Positions 12,947-26,900 of a DNA stretch of 64,000 nucleotides are shown here, piece after piece. Below the pieces are notes generated by a model that searched no databases, had not been told where the DNA came from, and saw only the letters and a program-made list of their open reading frames with translations. A program made the translations under genes and the position numbers. The stretch covers positions 59,772,326 to 59,836,325 of the forward strand of contig CM039463.1 of the NCBI GenBank assembly GCA_022414725.1, in the 5' to 3' direction. The DNA is from Microglena sp. YARC (Eukaryota; Chlorophyta; Chlorophyceae; Chlamydomonadales; Chlamydomonadaceae). Every line of letters begins with the position of its first letter. The first letter of the stretch is position 1.

Positions 12947-15900
12947 CTCCCACGGCCATGCCAAACCACAGAGCAAAAACGCTTTTGTACCTTATAACCC
13001 TCACACCTGTACCTTATAACCCCACACCTGTACCTTATAACCCCACACCTGTACCTTATAACCCCACACCTGTACCTTATAACCCCACACCTGTACCTTA
13101 TAACCCCACACCTGTACCTTTTAACCCCACACCTGTACCTTAAAACCCCACACCTGTACCTTAAAACCCCACACCTGTACCTTATAACCCCACACCTGTA
13201 CCTTATAACCCCACACCTGTACCTTATAACCCCACACCTGTACCTTACAACCCCACACCTGTACCTTATAACCCCACACCTGTACATTATAACCCCACAC
13301 CTGTACCTTATAACCCCACACCTGTACCTTACAACCCCACACCTGTACCTTATAACCCCACACCTGTACCTTATAACCCCACACCTGTACCTTATAACCC
13401 CACACCTGTACCTTATAACCCCACACCTGTACCTTATAACCCCACACCTGTACCTTATAACCCCACACCTGTACCTTATAACCCCACACCTGTACCTTAT
13501 AACCCCACACCTGTACCTTATAACCCCACACCTGTACCTTATAACCCCACACCTGTACCTTATAACTCCACACCTGTACCTTACAACCCCACACTTGCAA
13601 CTTTGAACCTCACAACAGTACCTTCTAACACCCCACCCCACATACCCCAAACCCCACACAGCACGGCCCCCCACACCCCACACCCCACGGTCCCCACCCC
13701 CCCACACACACCTCACACCTGTACATTTGAACATAACATTTGCAGGTATGTGGAGATCGTCCCGCTGAGCACTGGATGCCTAGGTGGGTCCAGTTGGAGT
13801 ATTATATTTATATTTATTATTGATTTATTTAATTAAGTATTTAGTATTGATGTATATATGATTTATTTACTATTTATTTACTTGGTATTTATGTACTTGG
13901 TATTTATGTATTGGGTATTGATTGAGTATTTATTGAGTATGTATCGATTGAGTATTGATTGAGTATTGATTGAGTATATTGATTAAGTATTCATTGAGTA
14001 TGTATCGATTGAGTATGATTGAGTATTGATTGAGTATTGATTGAGTATTGATTGAGTATATTGATTAAGTATTGATTGAGTATTATTGAGTATGTATCGA
14101 TTGAGTATGATTGAGTATTGATTGAGTATTGATTGAGTATTGATTGAGTATATTGATTAAGTATTGATTGAGTATTATTGAGTATGTATCGATTGAGTAT
14201 GATTGAGTATTGATTGAGTATTGATTGAGTATATTGATTAAGTATTGATTGAGTATTATTGAGTATGTATCGATTGAGTATGATTGAGTATTGATTGAGT
14301 ATTGATTGAGTATTGATTGAGTTTTTATTGAGTGATTGTGAATTGTCCGTTTTTTTCACCAAGAATTCCGTACTTAGTATCGCAATTTGCTATACTTGTA
14401 TGTTGGCCAAACAACATCAAATTATTTCAGAGTGTCATAGTCAGAGAATTCAATCAGAGAATTCGAATTTGTTCAATCAGAGAATTCGAGTTTGTGCTAA
14501 AATTGAGGTTCGGGGCAAACAAAAATGCAAAAGTCTGTTTTGCTCTTTTCTCACGATTTTGATTTTCTGGTGAGTGAGCCAAATTGAAGAAAATGCCGAA
14601 GTGCCAAATTCAGATGGTTGACTCAGATTCCTTTACAGTTGCTTTTCATATTTCCAAATACATATAATTTACCCTTATAGGGTTTAGGAAATAAGCATAT
14701 GCAGGATTCGTCATTGTCAGTACTTATATTTGCAAAAGTTGGGGGCCTGCTTGCTGGACATTGAGTCACTGCCCGAGAGGTCCAGCGATCTTTCAGATGG
14801 GGCCCCCATTGGTACAAGTGCTAGTAGACATATTTAAGGTGTATGCTGGGCCTTGAAAGGTTTTAGCTCTGTGTGCGATATTTCCCTTAATTAGGGGGTA
14901 TATCACACAACTGGCTGGCCTTACTGGTCTTATCAGCTGTTACCATTAAAATAAAGTCAACTGCACTATCTAGCTTGTAAGTCCAGACTGTTCAGGTCTG
15001 TCTTTGTGCTTTGAGTTCTGATAGACTCTAGATCTGCCCCATAAGCCCAGGCTGCTACTACACCTCTCCGTCTGAAGCTGTGCATGGCAAACCTAGCTGG
15101 GTCTATGTCCAGCTTGGGGTGTGAGAGGGCAATAGCAGTGAGACAAGACTTAAGTCTATAGGACAAAGCCTGACCTGAAAGGAGGGGGGACTACAACTGA
15201 CAAAAGAAGAGCAATAAGCTCACTCCTCCTAAGGAGGCCAAAGAACCCAACATTAGCCAAGCTGCAGCTCTAGTAAACAAGTCCTCCATGTGGGGCTGCA
15301 GGGTTTTCAGCCTCCTCATGGTCTCCAGACACTTAAAGATGAGGGACTTACAACCGCCCTATTTGGGACTAACAACCGCCCTATTTGCCAGAGGAAACTC
15401 CCTTAGGCCCCTGGAACACCCTAAAGGCCTTGGAGAGCTGTCCCACAACACTGGAATCCAGAGTATGAAGGGTCCAGTCCCTTGGACCTGTGCCATTCAG
15501 CTAGTGCTGACAAGGTTGTTTGAACGGTGGCAGGTTTGTAATGACCTGCTGCTCAACCCATGACCAGCTTTAACTAGCATCAAAGGCACTTGTTCCTTGG
15601 GGCCAGGGGGGAGTGCATCCTGCTCGGTAAGCAAGTAAACCTCAGCCATGCACTTGGTGTATCGCTTAAGAGCACTTGCATAAGTGTCTTGTGAGCTTAC
15701 AGCCAAGGTAGAGCCCTCCAGCATCACTAAGCCCCTGGCCCTTGTTGGCCTTGGAAGCTAGTGATGTGGAGAGACACTCTTATAGTGTGCAGGCTGAGCA
15801 CTTGAATGTACCACAGGACATGGCATTCCAGCCCAAGCTGATGCACTGGGGGTGGCTTTGCTGGCCGCAGCTGGTGCACCTATGCATCCTTCCCTTGGTG

Positions 15901-18900
15901 CCTTGGAAGATGGTACATCCTATGGGGGGTGGGAGGAAGAGAGGGAAGGGGTAAGCTACTGGGCAGATCTGATCACAAGCAAAGTGTGTCAGTGGGTGAG
16001 GCCACCCACGCATATAGGAGATCCAAAGTTTTTCCTAATGCAGAGAATGGGATGTAATCATCCCTGATGCCTGTTATCCTGATACCCCCCTTGTACACAG
16101 CTGATACAGCTTGGACCTTATCCATGTAGCACAAGACTGACGTTCCTGCCATTACATGTGCCCAGTGCTGCAAGCAAATCATGCAAGCTTCGGGTTCCAG
16201 GACACCTATTGTGCACATGTACCCCTACCGACTCATGCCACTCCAGCTCCAGAGCCTTGTCCCAGAAGTCCAGGTCACTTAGTGTGCCCTGTTAGAATTA
16301 TTTAAGGTGTAGGCTGGACCTCATAAGGTTTTACCTCTGTGTGTGATATTTCCCTTAATTAGGGGGTATATCACACCACTGGCTGGCCGTACTGGTCATA
16401 TCAGCTATGTTACCATTTAAATATCCATGGGATTTAAGCCTGTGCCTTGTAAGTGGTATGGTAGGTGGTGACAGGGTATAGGGCATCAAACAAGAGTTGG
16501 ATTGTGCAGGTATTTTCCAAGGTGTGACCTTTGGGGAGAGCTATCCATCTACCTATTTTACCTGTCACAGGGTTTTTTCAGGGGTGGTGAGTGAGCAAGC
16601 TAACTTGCTCATACAACCATTTACCCCAGTGAAGGAAGGGTCTACTAGAAACCTAGGACAAGAGACACCTAATTCATCTGCCCAGTATTGCCATCTCTCT
16701 TTATTCAGCTTGGTTCCAGTTGAGCTGAACCACTTTTCCCTGTCTTCCAAGTCATGGGGTTGGAACATCTCATCCATTAGCCTCCCACAATGGGTTGTTG
16801 ATTTGAATGCAGCTATGAACGTGAATGGGTTCTGTAGGAGGACAAATTCTAGCAAGAGCTGAACGACGCAAACTCAAGGCGAACAGGGCTGCTGTGCAGA
16901 GGCACTGAGCAGAAAGGGGGTGGGGGAAGCATGGAAGGAGAGCGCGAAGGTCGACTACGAGTCGCGGCGCTGAGGGGGAGAGGAAAGGAACTCAATACTC
17001 TCACCATTCTTCTCGATCTGGCTGGGAGGGAATCTAGCGGCATAGGCGCTTGAGGCTTGGAGGTCTTGGGGGGCAGCAGGAGCTGCCTGCGGGGGTTGCC
17101 TTCTTCTTGGGCGGATGGTTCTTAGGCTTGTTGTCGCGCCGGTTCGGCCTTCCGTCAGCGGCCATACCGCGGACTATGGACTTGGTGCGGGCCATAGTAT
17201 TTGAGTTGAAGGAACTAGAAAAGCTGGTAAAGATAGAGAGCTTTGGCAGCTTTGGAGCACTAAAATTTTAGTGGTCTCGGTTGCTGTGCTTCCGATTAAA
17301 TAATGTGCAGGTCAGGGTACTGGTTGAATTCACTGGCTGTGGTCACTCCTGGTTTTGCCCGGGGTTTACGGGTACTTGAAATTTGAAGGCAGCCTTCGGA
17401 ATTCTGCGTCGCGCGTCTGATTGCTCCATTTCTCCCACGACTGTGTGGGAAATACGGCTTTTGATTTCGGGGATTGTGTTGCTTAGATGTGCTCTTATGA
17501 GAATGTGACCTAAGTACAGACTATGTATAATTGCTATGCGAAGTACACCGTGTGTTCCAATTTACTCTCTCAGGCTTCATATTATGACAAAAACCATCAA
17601 ATGAGCGATTGTGTGCTATAATTACACCGTTTTTTTACCTTGTCATGATATACTTAGAATGGCGGTTTGCTATGCTTGTATGATGTCAACATATAATGTC
17701 AGTACGACACGTATACCATGCAATCTTTCAAGGAATCGGAATCTGCATTTTAAATATTATTTAGAAATTTAACTATGATGTTAACCTTTATTTTTTATTT
17801 ATTTGATAAAATACCAATGAACCCGTTTTGGTGACCAATGCACACGTTTTTGAGGACACTTTTTGGGGTGAAAAGGGCAAATAAAGACATTTATGGTGTA
17901 TGTATTGAGTATGTATTTTTATTGGGCGAGACATATTACATTACATTACATGTTAAAGTCTACTTGACACCGCGAGGGTGTATGAGACTCTGTGCTTTAA
18001 ACAAAAAGAAAAAGCACCCACAAAGCAAAAAAACCCATTACATCAGGGGTGTGTCGAGGACAAACAAACCAAGCTCCCAACCACCGTTTTGGTGGCGTAG
18101 GTATTAAACCCCCGGTTAAGTCGGTATCCTCATGGACATGCCTATAAATATCTGTAAACAGCTTCTGGTAGCGGAGGCGAATATCATTATAAAAAGGGCA
18201 CTCAAACATATGCATTTCATCCTCAGGTTTTTGGAACCCACACATTTGACAGTGTCACATTGAACGAGGGATGTGTGCTCTATCCACCACCCTCATTCTT
18301 TCTGTGTTCAGCCAATGGGAACCCATTCTAAACTGTGCTATAAAACGAATCTGATCCTGCTTATGTAAGGCAGATGTAAAGGGAATCAAGCATCAAGTAT
18401 TGAGTATTGGGATGTACGAATCTGATCCTGCTTATGTAAGGCAGATGTAAAGGGAATCAAGCATCAAGCATCAAGTATTGAGTATGTATTGAGTATGTAT
18501 TGAGGATGTATTGAGGATGTATTGAGTATGTATACACATGAATTCATTACAAATGAGTATGTATACACATGAATTCATTACAAATGAGTATGTATACACA
18601 TGAATTCATTACAAATGAGTATGTATACACATGAATTCATTACAAATGAGTATGTATACACATGAATTCATTACAAATGAGTATGTATACACATGAATTC
18701 ATTACAATTGAGTATGTATACACATGAATTCATTACAAATGAGTATGTATACACATGAATTCATTACAAATGAGTATGTATACACATGAATTAATACACA
18801 TCTTAACACATCTTTACACATCTAAACACACCTCAACACGTTCTAACACACTTTAACCATCATGAACACATCTTAACACGTCTTAACACTTCTAAGCCAT

Positions 18901-21900
18901 CCTTAACACATCTTTCCACTCCTTAACCCAAGTAAAGGTGTGTGTGACAAGTTCAAAAGTCTTGGTGCGACCGCAATGGCCCATGTAAACCGGATTGTGG
19001 GATCCTTAACACATCCTTACGACATCTTAACACATACTAACACCTCTTAACACTCCTGACCCATCCTTGCTCATCCTTATCCACCCTTTCCAATCCTTAC
19101 CCAACCTTAACACTCAACCATCTTTTACCCATGCTTAATATATTTTAACACTCCTTAACAATCCTTAACACGTCTTAACCATCCTGAACACATTTTAATA
19201 CTCCTTAACCCTCTTTTACGCATCCATACGCATCCTTACCCAATCTTATCCATCCTTAACACTCAACCATCCTTAACCATCCTGAACACATTTTAATATT
19301 CATTAGCCCTCTTTTACGCATCCATACGCATCCTTACCCAACCTTATCCATCCTTAACACTCAACCATCCTTAACCATCCTGAACACAGTACAACACATT
19401 TTAACACATTTAAAAACTCCTTCCCCATCTTTACTCATCATTACCCCACTTTTTCCTTGGTGACAGGTGCATGCACGTATTGCAAGACTAAACACGCGCG
19501 CGGTCATCTAGGCAGCTACGATCTTCAGCTTTTGGCCAGCCGGGTGGCATCTGTGGCAAAAGACCCCGAGGTAGGCTCTATGTGTGTGTGTGTGTATGTG
19601 TGTGGGTGAGTGGGTGTATGTGTGTGTATATGTGTGTTTGGTCATTTGGGCAGCTATGACCTTCAGCTCTTGGCCAGCCGGTTGGCGTCTGTGGCCAAAG
19701 ACCCCGAGGTAGGCTCTATGTGTGTGTGCGTGTGTTTGTGTGTGTATGTTTGTGTGTATGTGTGTGTGTATGTGTGTGTTTGTGTGTGTGTATGTGAGTG
19801 TGTTTGTGTGTGTGTGTGTGTGGTCATTTGGGCAGCTATGATCTTCAGCTCTTGTCCAGCCGGGTAGCTTCTTTGGCAAAAGAACCCGAGGTAGGCTCTA
19901 TATGTGTGGGTGTGGGTGGGGGGTGGGGGGGTGGGGGGGTGTGTGGGGGTGGGGGGGGACACAAACACACCACACGTACACATACCCCCCCACCCCCCAC
20001 CCCACCCCACCCCCTCACACACACACTCCTTCAGCGTTCGTGAGATCTGGTGAGCTCTGAAGACCACGGGGTGCATACGGGCGCGACATTGGCAGCAGCC
20101 TTCCTGATCTACTGAAGGCCATGGTGGCTGAGCTGCCTGCTGATGGTCGTGTCATGTTAAGGGTTGGCATGACCAACCCACCCTATATCTTAGAGCATCT
20201 GGAGGTGAGTTTGTTTTTCCCTTTTTTCTTTTTTTCACCTTTTCTTTTTCACCTTTTCTTTTTTCACTTTTTTTCCATTTTGTTTTCTTCAATTTCTTTT
20301 TCCTTTTCCCGCGTCCAGGGGGCCTGACCAACCCATCCTTCATCTATGAGCACCTGGAGGTGAGTTTGTTTTTCCCTTCTTCTTTTTTCACTTGTTTTTT
20401 CATCGCCATTTTATTTTCCCTGGTCATCTAGGGTTGGATCATTATTCATTAGCTGAGCTGCCTGCTGATAGTCGTATCATGTTAATGGTTGGCATTATCA
20501 ACCCACCCTTTATCTTGGAGCAACTTTTTTTCCCTTCAATTTCCTTTTCTTTTTCCCATGTCCAGGGGGCCTGACCAACCCATCCTCTCATCTTACACAC
20601 ACACCACACACAACACACCACACACCACACACTCCACACCCAAAGTTCCCATGGCTTGCGGCTTATATGCAAGAGGCTGAAGTAGCTTACGCCCTCAGGG
20701 GTGCCCCCCCCCACCCACCCACCCACCCAACCCACTCCCACCCACCCACCCACACACGCACACACGCCTAGAGGTAAGTGTATTGTGTGTTGTTGTTCAA
20801 ATCCTGGTAATTTGGGGTAGAGAATTCACCTAATCAAATCCTGGTATTTTGGATGTTGGAGGATTTGGCTGCTAGCTGCATCTGCTCATGGTCGTGTCAT
20901 GTTTCTGAGGGTAGGCATGAGACCAACCCACCTTTCATCTTGAAGCACCTTGGGGTTTTTATTTTATTTGATTTTATTTCATGCTTTCTTATTTTCATTT
21001 GATTTCAATGTCTTCTTATTTCATTTGATTTCATGCTTCTTATTTCATTTTATTTCATGTTCAGCCCACCTTTCATCATGGAGCACCTGGAGGTGAGTTT
21101 TTCATTCGTTTTTTTTTTTTTTTTCACGTTTTTCCTGTGTTTTTTTTCTATTTCATTTATATTTTATTTTATGTTCCATTTTATTTCAGTTTGTTTATCC
21201 TATTTTATGTAACATTCCCAACCCTTTCATCATGGGGCACCTGGAGGTGAGTTTTCATTTCATTTGTGTAGTGTGTTTAGTTTATTTCATGTTTTCCTGT
21301 GTTTTAGTATTATTTCATTTATCTTTTATTTCATGTCCCATTTTATTTCAGTTTGTTTATCTTTCTTTATGTAACATCTCACCTTTTATATTGAAGCACC
21401 TGGAGGTTTTTGTTTCAATTTTTTGTTTATTTAAATTGGCTCACGTTATTTATTCAATTATATATTTGATGTTCTCGCCCAGGGGTTTGGGGTGCAGCCG
21501 GTGCGCGTCGCACTGGGTCAATTCGCAGACAGTCAATTTGCGATGCGTCGCACACAACAAATGGTCACTAGCGCAACTCCCTTTGTTCCCCCAATCATCT
21601 GAACCGGAATCCAATTATAAATCTAAACCTGGATCTAAATCTAAATCTGGATTTGAATTTGAATCATCTGAACCTGAATCCAATTATAAATCTTAACCTG
21701 GATCTAAATCTAAATCTGGATTTGAATTTGAATCATCTGAACCTGAATCCAATTATCAATCTAAACCTGAATCTAAATCTAAATCTGGATTTGTTTTAGC
21801 CTCTCAGAACATTGCTGACATTCTTCATCGCCCCTGCCCTTCACATACAGACATGTATAATCGAGTATAATCCTTAATCTAATTTTTGTTCCCAAATCTA

Positions 21901-23926
21901 TGTATAAACCTGAATATGATTTTGGTTCCATAATCGAAATCTAAACCTGAATATAATTGTTTGCCCCTCAGGCCCACATTATGCGCGAGATTCTTGATCA
22001 CCCCTGCATCTTCACCTATGTTTAATGTAAACAAATCCTAAATATAATTGGTGGAGCCCCCCCTTCTTGGGGGCGGGAGCCCCAGTGTTACCAATTTGTC
22101 CGTTCGGACCGACCCGAACGTTCGATCGACCGACCATCATCCATCCATCCATCCATCCATCCATCCATCCATCCATCCATCCATCCATCCATCCATCCAT
22201 CCATCCATCCATCCATCTGACCGCGATGAAGCCTGACACGTCAGCCAACGGTCTCGTAACTAACTCGCTTCCGTTGCCACCTGTCGCTCCCTCGCGATCA
22301 CTCTCCGCCATTTTTTTGCGCCGCAGGCGACACTGCATAGAACTTGTTTTTGTTCCATAATCAAAGCCTACCCTGAATATTTATTCTGTTTACTCAGGCA
22401 ATTTCTGAGATTCTGGAGTACCCCTGCGTCTTCACCTACCTCCATGTATAATGTATGTTATATAGTAAAGTCCAAAATATTGAAGCCAATTGTTATCTAC
22501 CAAAATTGAACTTTACCCCTCAGCCCCCCATTGCGAGATTCTGCAGCACCCCTGCGTCTTCACCTACCTCCATGTATAATCTAAATATCATCCTGAATTA
22601 AAATCTAAATATACAATATACAACAGCAGCCCTGCGTCTTCACCCACCTACTTGATCAATTTATATATATAACCGAAATATAAAGCCAATTTGTATCTTA
22701 CCCAAATTGGTTCCATAATCTAGATCTAACCCTGTATATAATTTGTGTTCACTCAGTCTATTGCCGAGATTCTGCAGCACCCCTGCGTCTTCACCCACCT
22801 CAATGTACAATCTGAATATAATCCTGAATTTAAATCTAAATCTAAATCTTGTTTTTCACCCCTCAGGCCATTGCCGAGATTCTGCAGCACCCCTGCGTCT
22901 TCACCCACCTCAATGTATATAATCTGGGGGGAATATAATCCTGAATTTAAATCTAAATATACAATTTGTTTTTCACCCCTCAGGCCATTGCCGAGATTCT
23001 GCAGCAGCCCTGCGTCTTCACCCACCTCAATGTATAATCTGAATATAATCCTGAATTTAAATCTAAATCTAAATCTTGTTTTTCACCCCTCAGGCCATTG
23101 CCGAGATTCTGCAGCAGCCCTGCATCTTCACCCACCTACATGATCAATTTATATATATAACCGAAATATAAAGCCAATTTGTATCTTACCCAAATTGGTT
23201 CCATAATCTAGATCTAACCCTGTATATAATTTGTGTTCACTCAGTCTATTGCCGAGATTCTGCAGCACCCCTGCATCTTCACCTACCTCCATGTACAATC
23301 TAAGTGTAATCCTGGAATTTAAATATGAAATATAAATCTGTTATTTTACCCCCTCAGCGCCATTGCGGAGATTCTGCAGCACCCCTTGCGTCTTCACCTA
23401 CTACATGTTCCCGTAACAACTGGGTAGCGATAATGTTCTGGTTGGGATGAACAGAGAATACACACGAGCAGGTGCGTGGTGTGTGGTGTGTGTGTGGTGT
23501 GTTGTATGGTGTGTGTGTGGTATGGTGTGTGTTGGGTGGTGGGTGTGTGGTGTGGTATGATGTGGTGTGGGTAAACACCTTAGACACTCTTCGTTTTGAC
23601 CCTCATCGTTTCTCCCTGGCCAGCAACGAAGTGATGGGATCGAAGAATGTTCACCCAAGGCCCAAACGATAATGTTCTGATTGGGATGAATCCAATAACA
23701 CACAGACGAGCAGGTACCACTTGGGTGCTGCTGCTGCTGCTGCTGTCTGTTTTTTGCCTGCACTGGCTCTACTGCTGCACTGCTGCTGCTCTAGATGAGA
23801 TGATGATGATTTGTGATGCTGCTGCTTGCTGCTTCTGATTATGATTCTGCTGTGTAATCTGATTGGGGATGAGCCGAAGTATACACACAAGCTGGTATAT
23901 GCTTGGGTGCTGCTTTGCATGCTGCT

Positions 23927-23957
<31 letters not shown>

Positions 23958-26900
23958 ATTTGTGATGATTGATGTCCTGGATGGCTGATTGCTGACTGCT
24001 GATGGCTGCTGATTATGATTCTTGCCTGTGTAATTGATTGGGATGAGCCGAGTATACACACAAGCTGGTATGCTTGGTGCTGCTTGCTGCTGCTGCTGGA
24101 TGATGAGTGATGATGATGATGATGATGATGATGATTGGTCTGTGATGATGCTCGTCTGAAGCTGAGTGTAACTGATTTATGATTCTGCTGTGTAATCTGA
24201 TTTGGGATGAACAGATAATACAGACGAGCAGGTATGCTTGTTATTGCTATCTTCAAAATGTATTGCTGTGTACCTGCTGATCATTCAAAACATATTGCTG
24301 TTGTATTGCTATCTTCAAAATGTATGTTGCTGTGTATTGCTAGTCCTCAAAACTGTATGCTATTGTATTTGCTATCTTCAAAAATAGATATGCGTATTTT
24401 GCTCTATCTTCAAAAATATTATATACTGTTTATTGCTATCTTTCAAAATTGTATTGCTTTGTATTCGCGTATCTTCAAAATATATTACTTTGTATGCTAT
24501 TTTGAAAATGTGTATAGCAACATACCCCAACACACACACACTCCTAACAATCCGAACACTACACACCTTACTATAAAACACTTCGTTCAACAATCCAGCC
24601 ACGGCACACTACACATCATTCACAATCAACATGCACACATATACATCAATATGGTGCGAATCCTTTCGCAGAGTTTGAGCAGGTCGTTGACACTACAGGC
24701 ACACACACATACATACCCCAACACACACACATACGATACCGCCAAGCACACACACTACATATCCCCAACACCACACATACATACCCCAACACCACAACAC
24801 ATACATAAACCGCCCCAACAACACACATACATACCCAACACACACACATATATACCACCAACACACCACATACATACCCCAACACACACACATTACATAC
24901 CCAACACACACCACAACATACCCCAACACACACTATAATACCCCAACACACACACATACATACCCCAACACACACATACATACCCCAACACACACACATA
25001 CATACCCCAACACACACACATTGACTACCCAACACACACCAACATACCCCAACCAGCAGTCACACATCATACCCCCAACACACACATAGCATACCCACAC
25101 ACACACATACCCTATACCCCAAGCACACACATACAGTACCCCAACACACACCACATTGCCGATACCCAACACACACACATAGTAACCCCAACACACCACA
25201 CATACATACCCCAACACACACACACATACATACCCCAACACACACACATTACACACTCTACACCAATCCAACCACACACACATACATAGACCCCAACACA
25301 CACACAGCAAAATAGTTATAATCGCTTGCAGAGTTTGAGTAGCGCTCTGTAGACATCCCTCGACACACCACCCACAATATACCCCTACACCTCCCAACAA
25401 AAATCCCCCATCCACACATACCACGCTCCTAGACACAGTGCCTCTAACCAACGCCACACACGCACATATTCCGATACACACCTTATCACAATCCAGTATC
25501 ACACACAATCCTATAACGGATTACTCCCTTGAACACATCCCACCCTCCAGCAGCACTACACAGTACACCACTCCCCGCTACATAATCCAACACACACACA
25601 CATACACACTCCCACATAATCCAACACACACACACACATACCTCTACACAATCCAACACGCACACACCAATACACTCCTACACAATCCACACACACATCT
25701 ATACTTTAATCCTTGCAGAGTTTTGAGCAGGTCGTAGACACTCCAACACACACACAATGCACACTCCAAACACACACACATAAACACTCCAACCACACAC
25801 ACATACACACTCCAACCACACATACACACACATACATAACACTTATACAAAATCCCAACAACACACACACACACACACACACAGATTGGTTTAATCCCTT
25901 GAAGAGTTTGACCAGGTTGTAGACACTCCAACACACACATACACACACATACATACAGCCAGAAGAATTATCTGGAGATAGAATCGTGTTTATAGAATCA
26001 GCCCAAGGGGAGAATACACTTCAATACAAGCCGACACAAGCACACACTACAAAATTACTACAAAATCAACAACACACACATACATATGGGTTTAATCCCT
26101 TGCAGAGTTTGACCAGGTTGTAGACACACCAACACACACACACACATGCACACTCCAACACACACACATACACACTCCTACACAATCCAGCACACACATA
26201 CATATACATAAACATTTCTACAACATCCAACAACACACACACAATATGGTGTAATCCCTTGCAGAGTTTGAGCAGGTCGTAGACACCCTGACGGAACTGG
26301 TGCCTGGGATGCAGTTTGCAACTGACATCATCTGGTGAGTACCTGCATACGGCGGTGTATGTACTGCCTTATATGTACCGCCGTGTATGTACTGCTGTGC
26401 ATGTTCTGTTAAGTGTTTACCGCCTTGTTTGTGAATCTGGTCTAACTGCTGTGTAATGGTAATGATAATCTTCACTGTTCAAGGAGCTCTGCCATTGAGC
26501 CATTCGTTGACTCCAGGGGTAGTCAATCAGGCGAAAGGGACGCGCCCTACATTAAAAAGGTTAATGATAACGCCTGGTGGGGCGTGGTGTTAAGGGAACC
26601 CGTCGTACGCGGGTAGAGAGCGGTCTTCTACCTCAACTGGGCAAGCTGCCATCGCGGTTGACAACGATCTGCAACGCCAAGAGCGACCGTAGGGGGAATC
26701 GAAACCCCGACTCTTCGTCCTTAGAGCAATTTGGTCTACCACCAGACCAATGTGTATCACTGAAAGAGGCTACTACTGTGTATACACGTAAGTATTCCAT
26801 AGACAGAAGCACTTCAGTAATCACTAGGGATCGGCATGTCATCCTATGATATCATATGATGCCGGCAGTCTGACTAGGTAACTTTGGCCTGGGGCATCAT

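Larger units (their letters stand above)
14836..17197 (-). mobile_element. Tyrosine-recombinase (DIRS/Pat-like) retroelement relic
   Basis: The minus strand reads, in order: a basic, Pro/Lys-rich gag-like start (ATG at about 17197, with [15 protein letters not shown]), an unassigned frame (16855-16565), an RNase H-like segment (16218-15973), a Cys/His cluster (15880-15780) and tyrosine recombinase pieces (15727-15497, 15166-14966). Two direct repeats (14836-14953, 16300-16422) share 'gatatttcccttaattaggg'. These suit the split repeats of Pat/Kangaroo elements. No RT was found. Frames are broken, so it is inactive. It lies within intron 4, antisense to the host gene. Confidence 0.65.

Noticed and set aside
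12769..13734. Long minus-strand frame with YRCGVIR repeats
   Set aside because: It is the translation of a 21-bp minisatellite. Length and openness follow from the unit being 21 bp without stops; flanks are poly(G).
17100..17197. Minus-strand [10 protein letters not shown] start resembling histone H3 (MARTKQ)
   Set aside because: Resemblance ends after five residues; the context is a retroelement gag-like Lys/Pro region.
26690..26765. tRNA gene
   Set aside because: A- and B-box present, but the acceptor stem does not pair and the same sequence recurs as a SINE with a fixed 3' body.
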